8,118 nt of DNA from Pseudomonadota bacterium (GTDB lineage: Bacteria > Pseudomonadota > Alphaproteobacteria > Acetobacterales > Acetobacteraceae): contig JAKAZX010000168.1 of assembly GCA_021826485.1 (NCBI GenBank), positions 1 through 8,118 of the forward strand, written 5' to 3'. Positions within the stretch are counted from its first letter, which is position 1. Every line of letters starts with the position of its first letter. Below are positions 6,549-8,118 of the stretch, one piece after another. The position numbers were made by a program, and so were the translations under genes. Below the pieces are notes generated by a model. That model was not told the DNA's origin, did not search any database, and was given only the letters and a program-made list of their open reading frames with translations.

Positions 6549-7343
6549 ATGCGCCGCCTGCTGCTGCTGCTCGTCCTGCCCTGGCTCGCCGCCGCCGCGC
6601 CCTGCGAGCCGTGCAGCGTGCCGGGCGGCACCTATCACGTCGCCCTGCCGCCGCACTGGGACGGGCAGGCAAAGCTGCCGCTGCTGCTGTTCCTGCACGG
6701 CTACCGCGGCAAGGGCACCGACATCACCACCGACCCCAACATCGCCGGCGTGACCGGGGAGCAGGGCGTGCTGCTGGCCGCGCCGGACGGCGAGGCCGGA
6801 AGCTGGGGTCATGTTGGCTCCCCGCATCGCGGGCGGGACGATCTGGCGTTCCTGCACACGGTGCTGGCCGATATCGGGCGGCGCTGGCCGATCGACCGGC
6901 ATGCGGTGATCGCCGGCGGGTTCAGCCAGGGCGCCTCGATGGTCTGGGACCTCGCCTGCTACGACGCCCCGGAGTTCACCGCCTTCATCCCGTTCTCCGG
7001 CGGGTTCTGGCAGCCGATGCCGCCGGCCTGCACGTCCGGCCCGGTGATCCTGCGCCACACCCACGGGCTGCACGACAGCATGGTGCCGATGGCGGGCCGC
7101 GCCATCCTGGGCGGCGCGTTCCGCCAGGCCGACATCCTGCAAGGCTTCACCCGCTGGCAGGCGGAGGACCGCTGCCCGGCCGCGCCGGACCGGACGGCGA
7201 CGGAGGGTGCGCTCACCTGCCGCTTCTGGTCCGACTGCGGCAGCAGCGGGCGGCTGGCGCTGTGCACGCATGACGGCGACCACAGCATGATCCGCCCCTG
7301 GCTTGCCGCCAGCCTGCGCTGGGCGCTGGCGGGCGGCCAGTAG
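6549..7343 (+). CDS. Secreted alpha/beta-hydrolase, PHB depolymerase/feruloyl esterase-like
   Basis: This 264-residue exported serine hydrolase has a signal peptide: MRR, a Leu-rich core (residues 4-13) and AAAA before PCEPC, so cleavage probably occurs around residues 16-18. The mature fold shows PLLLFLHGYRG (44-54, oxyanion-hole region), nucleophile elbow GGFSQGAS (123-130, Ser126), a likely acid Asp176 in GLHDSMVP, and likely His245 in GDHSM. This layout fits the esterase family that includes secreted PHB-depolymerase-like and feruloyl-esterase-like proteins (LpqC-type). The substrate is not predictable. Eight cysteines (19, 22, 137, 161, 209, 224, 230, 239) suggest disulfides in the periplasm or outside. 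Cys19 is preceded by AAP, which does not fit a lipobox, so a lipoprotein is unlikely. The start is fixed by the GGAGGA site; the gene follows the phosphoesterase by 1 nt. It has no obvious DNA-repair role and is probably just co-transcribed. Confidence 0.85.
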   Translation: MRRLLLLLVLPWLAAAAPCEPCSVPGGTYHVALPPHWDGQAKLPLLLFLHGYRGKGTDITTDPNIAGVTGEQGVLLAAPDGEAGSWGHVGSPHRGRDDLAFLHTVLADIGRRWPIDRHAVIAGGFSQGASMVWDLACYDAPEFTAFIPFSGGFWQPMPPACTSGPVILRHTHGLHDSMVPMAGRAILGGAFRQADILQGFTRWQAEDRCPAAPDRTATEGALTCRFWSDCGSSGRLALCTHDGDHSMIRPWLAASLRWALAGGQ

Positions 7344-7350
7344 CGGCTGC

Positions 7351-7367
7351 GCGGCGCCCCGCGCCGC
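7351..7367 (+). terminator. Possible GC hairpin after the esterase gene
   Basis: A perfect 7-bp inverted repeat, GCGGCGC and GCGCCGC with loop CCC, lies 7 nt after the esterase stop. No T-run follows, so it is not a classical intrinsic terminator. It could help end or stabilise the transcript, or be chance in such GC-rich DNA. Confidence 0.35.
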
Positions 7368-7375
7368 CGTGGCAG

Positions 7376-7404
7376 TTGCGGGCAGGACAAGCGGGCGGAA
7401 GAAT
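7376..7404 (+). promoter_or_regulatory. Weak candidate sigma70-like promoter upstream of the SixA-like gene
   Basis: TTGCGG (7376-7381) and AAGAAT (7399-7404) are separated by 17 nt and match the consensus at 3 and 4 of 6 positions. They lie in the only sizeable intergenic gap (7344-7443) and would give a leader of roughly 35 nt before GTG 7444. The match is weak and rests mostly on position. Confidence 0.25.
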
Positions 7405-7443
7405 GGCACACTCCATGCCGCGTCCGAGAAGGCCGAACCGCCC

Positions 7444-7965
7444 GTGCGTCAGCTCCTGCTTCTGCGCCATGCCAAATCCTCCTGGGACGATCCCCGCCAG
7501 TCGGATCACGGCCGGCCGCTGAACGCCCGCGGGCGGGAGGCGGCGGCCGGCATGCGGCAGGCGATGCTGGCGCTCGGCCTGGCGCCGGACGTGGTGCTGG
7601 TCTCCTCCGCCCGCCGCACCATGCAGACGCTGGAGGCGCTGCTGCCCTGGCCCGACACGCCGATCATCGAGCCGATGGACCGGCTGTATCTGGCCACCGC
7701 CCCGCAACTGCTGGCGGTGCTGAACAACGTCGCCGAGACGGTGCGCAGCGTGCTGCTGGTCGGCCACAATCCGGGGCTGCACGAACTGGCGCAGACGCTG
7801 GCCGGCAGCAGCCGCGACCCGGCCGACGCCGCCCGCCTCGCCGCCCGTTACCCGACCGGGGCGCTGGCCGAGTTCGCGGTGCCGGGGCCGTGGCACAGGC
7901 TGGCGCCCGGCGGGGCGCGGCTGGTGCGCTTCCTCTGTCCGCGCGACCTGCCGTTGCCGGCGTGA
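7444..7965 (+). CDS. SixA-like histidine phosphatase (phosphoglycerate mutase superfamily)
   Basis: This 173-residue histidine phosphatase is of the SixA branch, which in E. coli removes phosphate from phosphohistidine carriers. The catalytic motif LLLRHAKSSW (residues 5-14, nucleophile His9) is followed by D21HGRPLNARGREAA, the SSARRT arginine segment (54-59) and LLVGHNPGLHEL (104-115, His108). Length and motif order fit the short cytoplasmic SixA type. GTG 7444 is chosen because the protein then begins RQLLLLRHAK like its relatives. GAAGG at 7428-7432 could be its ribosome binding site, 11 nt upstream. The same frame is open further upstream to 7303, but that part overlaps the esterase and carries nothing conserved. 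The stop overlaps the next start (GTGA), pairing it with a CYTH protein. The true substrate here is unknown. Confidence 0.9.
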   Translation: MRQLLLLRHAKSSWDDPRQSDHGRPLNARGREAAAGMRQAMLALGLAPDVVLVSSARRTMQTLEALLPWPDTPIIEPMDRLYLATAPQLLAVLNNVAETVRSVLLVGHNPGLHELAQTLAGSSRDPADAARLAARYPTGALAEFAVPGPWHRLAPGGARLVRFLCPRDLPLPA

Positions 7966-8118
7966 CGGCGTCCGGCCCGGACCTCGATCTGGTGCTGCCG
8001 GCGCCGCAGGCCGGCCGCCTCGCCCGCCTGCCGGCGCTGGCGGCGCACCGCGCCGGGCGGGCGCGCAGCCAGGCGGTCGCCGTGGTCTGGCACGACACGC
8101 CCGAGGGCGCGCTGGCCG
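7962..8118 (+). CDS. CYTH-domain protein (N-terminal 52 residues; 3' end outside window)
   Basis: Only the first 52 residues are present. From GTG 7962, overlapping the SixA-like stop, the protein reads DLDLVLPAPQAGRLARLPAL (residues 7-26), then a basic RAGRARSQ segment and VVWHDTPEGALA. This resembles the start of CYTH (triphosphate tunnel metalloenzyme) domains, where beta strand 1 carries ExExK and a later strand reads YFDTPDLAL. The ExExK signature is altered here: D7 and D9 replace Glu, and Val11 replaces the substrate-binding Lys. If the assignment holds, triphosphatase activity may be reduced or absent. Many bacterial CYTH proteins carry a C-terminal CHAD domain that binds polyphosphate; whether this one does lies beyond the window. 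The assignment comes from a short stretch plus the SixA neighbour, so it is moderate. Confidence 0.65.
   Translation, partial: MTASGPDLDLVLPAPQAGRLARLPALAAHRAGRARSQAVAVVWHDTPEGALA

Noticed and set aside
7303..7443. Longer N-terminus for the SixA-like protein
   Set aside because: It overlaps the esterase end, lacks conservation, and the family begins right at RQLLLLRHAK.

Overview
The window is a very GC-rich bacterial segment (roughly 70% or more G+C by eye) with every recognisable gene on the + strand. The UvrA tail, the MntA-like nucleotidyltransferase and the overall codon use suggest an alphaproteobacterium, perhaps Acetobacteraceae/Rhodospirillales. That assignment is an inference from sequence feel, since there is no rRNA or other marker here.

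Layout: (1) 2-733, the C-terminal 243 residues of UvrA, cut by the window edge. (2) 752-3253, an Lhr-Core/ligase-associated DEXH helicase beginning 18 nt after uvrA. (3) 3250-3582, a small MntA-like nucleotidyltransferase with a complete GSx10DxD motif. (4) 3579-3752, a 57-residue ORF resembling only the N-terminal half of a HEPN (HepT-like) toxin. (5) 3749-4429, PdeM, the metallophosphoesterase that normally accompanies the helicase. (6) 4461-5870, a class I photolyase with intact Trp triad. (7) 5867-6547, a second metallophosphoesterase of the PPP/ApaH/PrpE-like type. (8) 6549-7343, a secreted alpha/beta-hydrolase of the PHB-depolymerase/feruloyl-esterase type. (9) 7444-7965, a SixA-like histidine phosphatase. 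(10) 7962-8118, the start of a CYTH-domain protein with an altered ExExK motif, cut by the window edge.

Genes 1-6 form a DNA-repair neighbourhood: nucleotide excision repair, the Lhr-Core helicase with PdeM, and light-driven dimer repair. Five gene junctions are 4-nt ATGA/GTGA overlaps, so the helicase to pdeM run is probably one translationally coupled unit, as are the photolyase/phosphoesterase and SixA/CYTH pairs. A 100-nt gap after the esterase, with a GC hairpin and a weak promoter-like pair, is the only sizeable intergenic space and may start a new transcription unit.

The most notable feature is the MNT/HEPN pair wedged with perfect overlaps between helicase and pdeM. It looks like a toxin-antitoxin-type module in which the nucleotidyltransferase is intact, while the HEPN partner has lost the part that should carry the RX4HXY catalytic/AMP-acceptor motif. 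This may be a decaying insertion or a repurposed component of the repair operon. The ATP-dependent ligase and exonuclease usually linked to this helicase/PdeM pair are not adjacent here. I saw no tRNA, rRNA, CRISPR array, insertion sequence or transposase.
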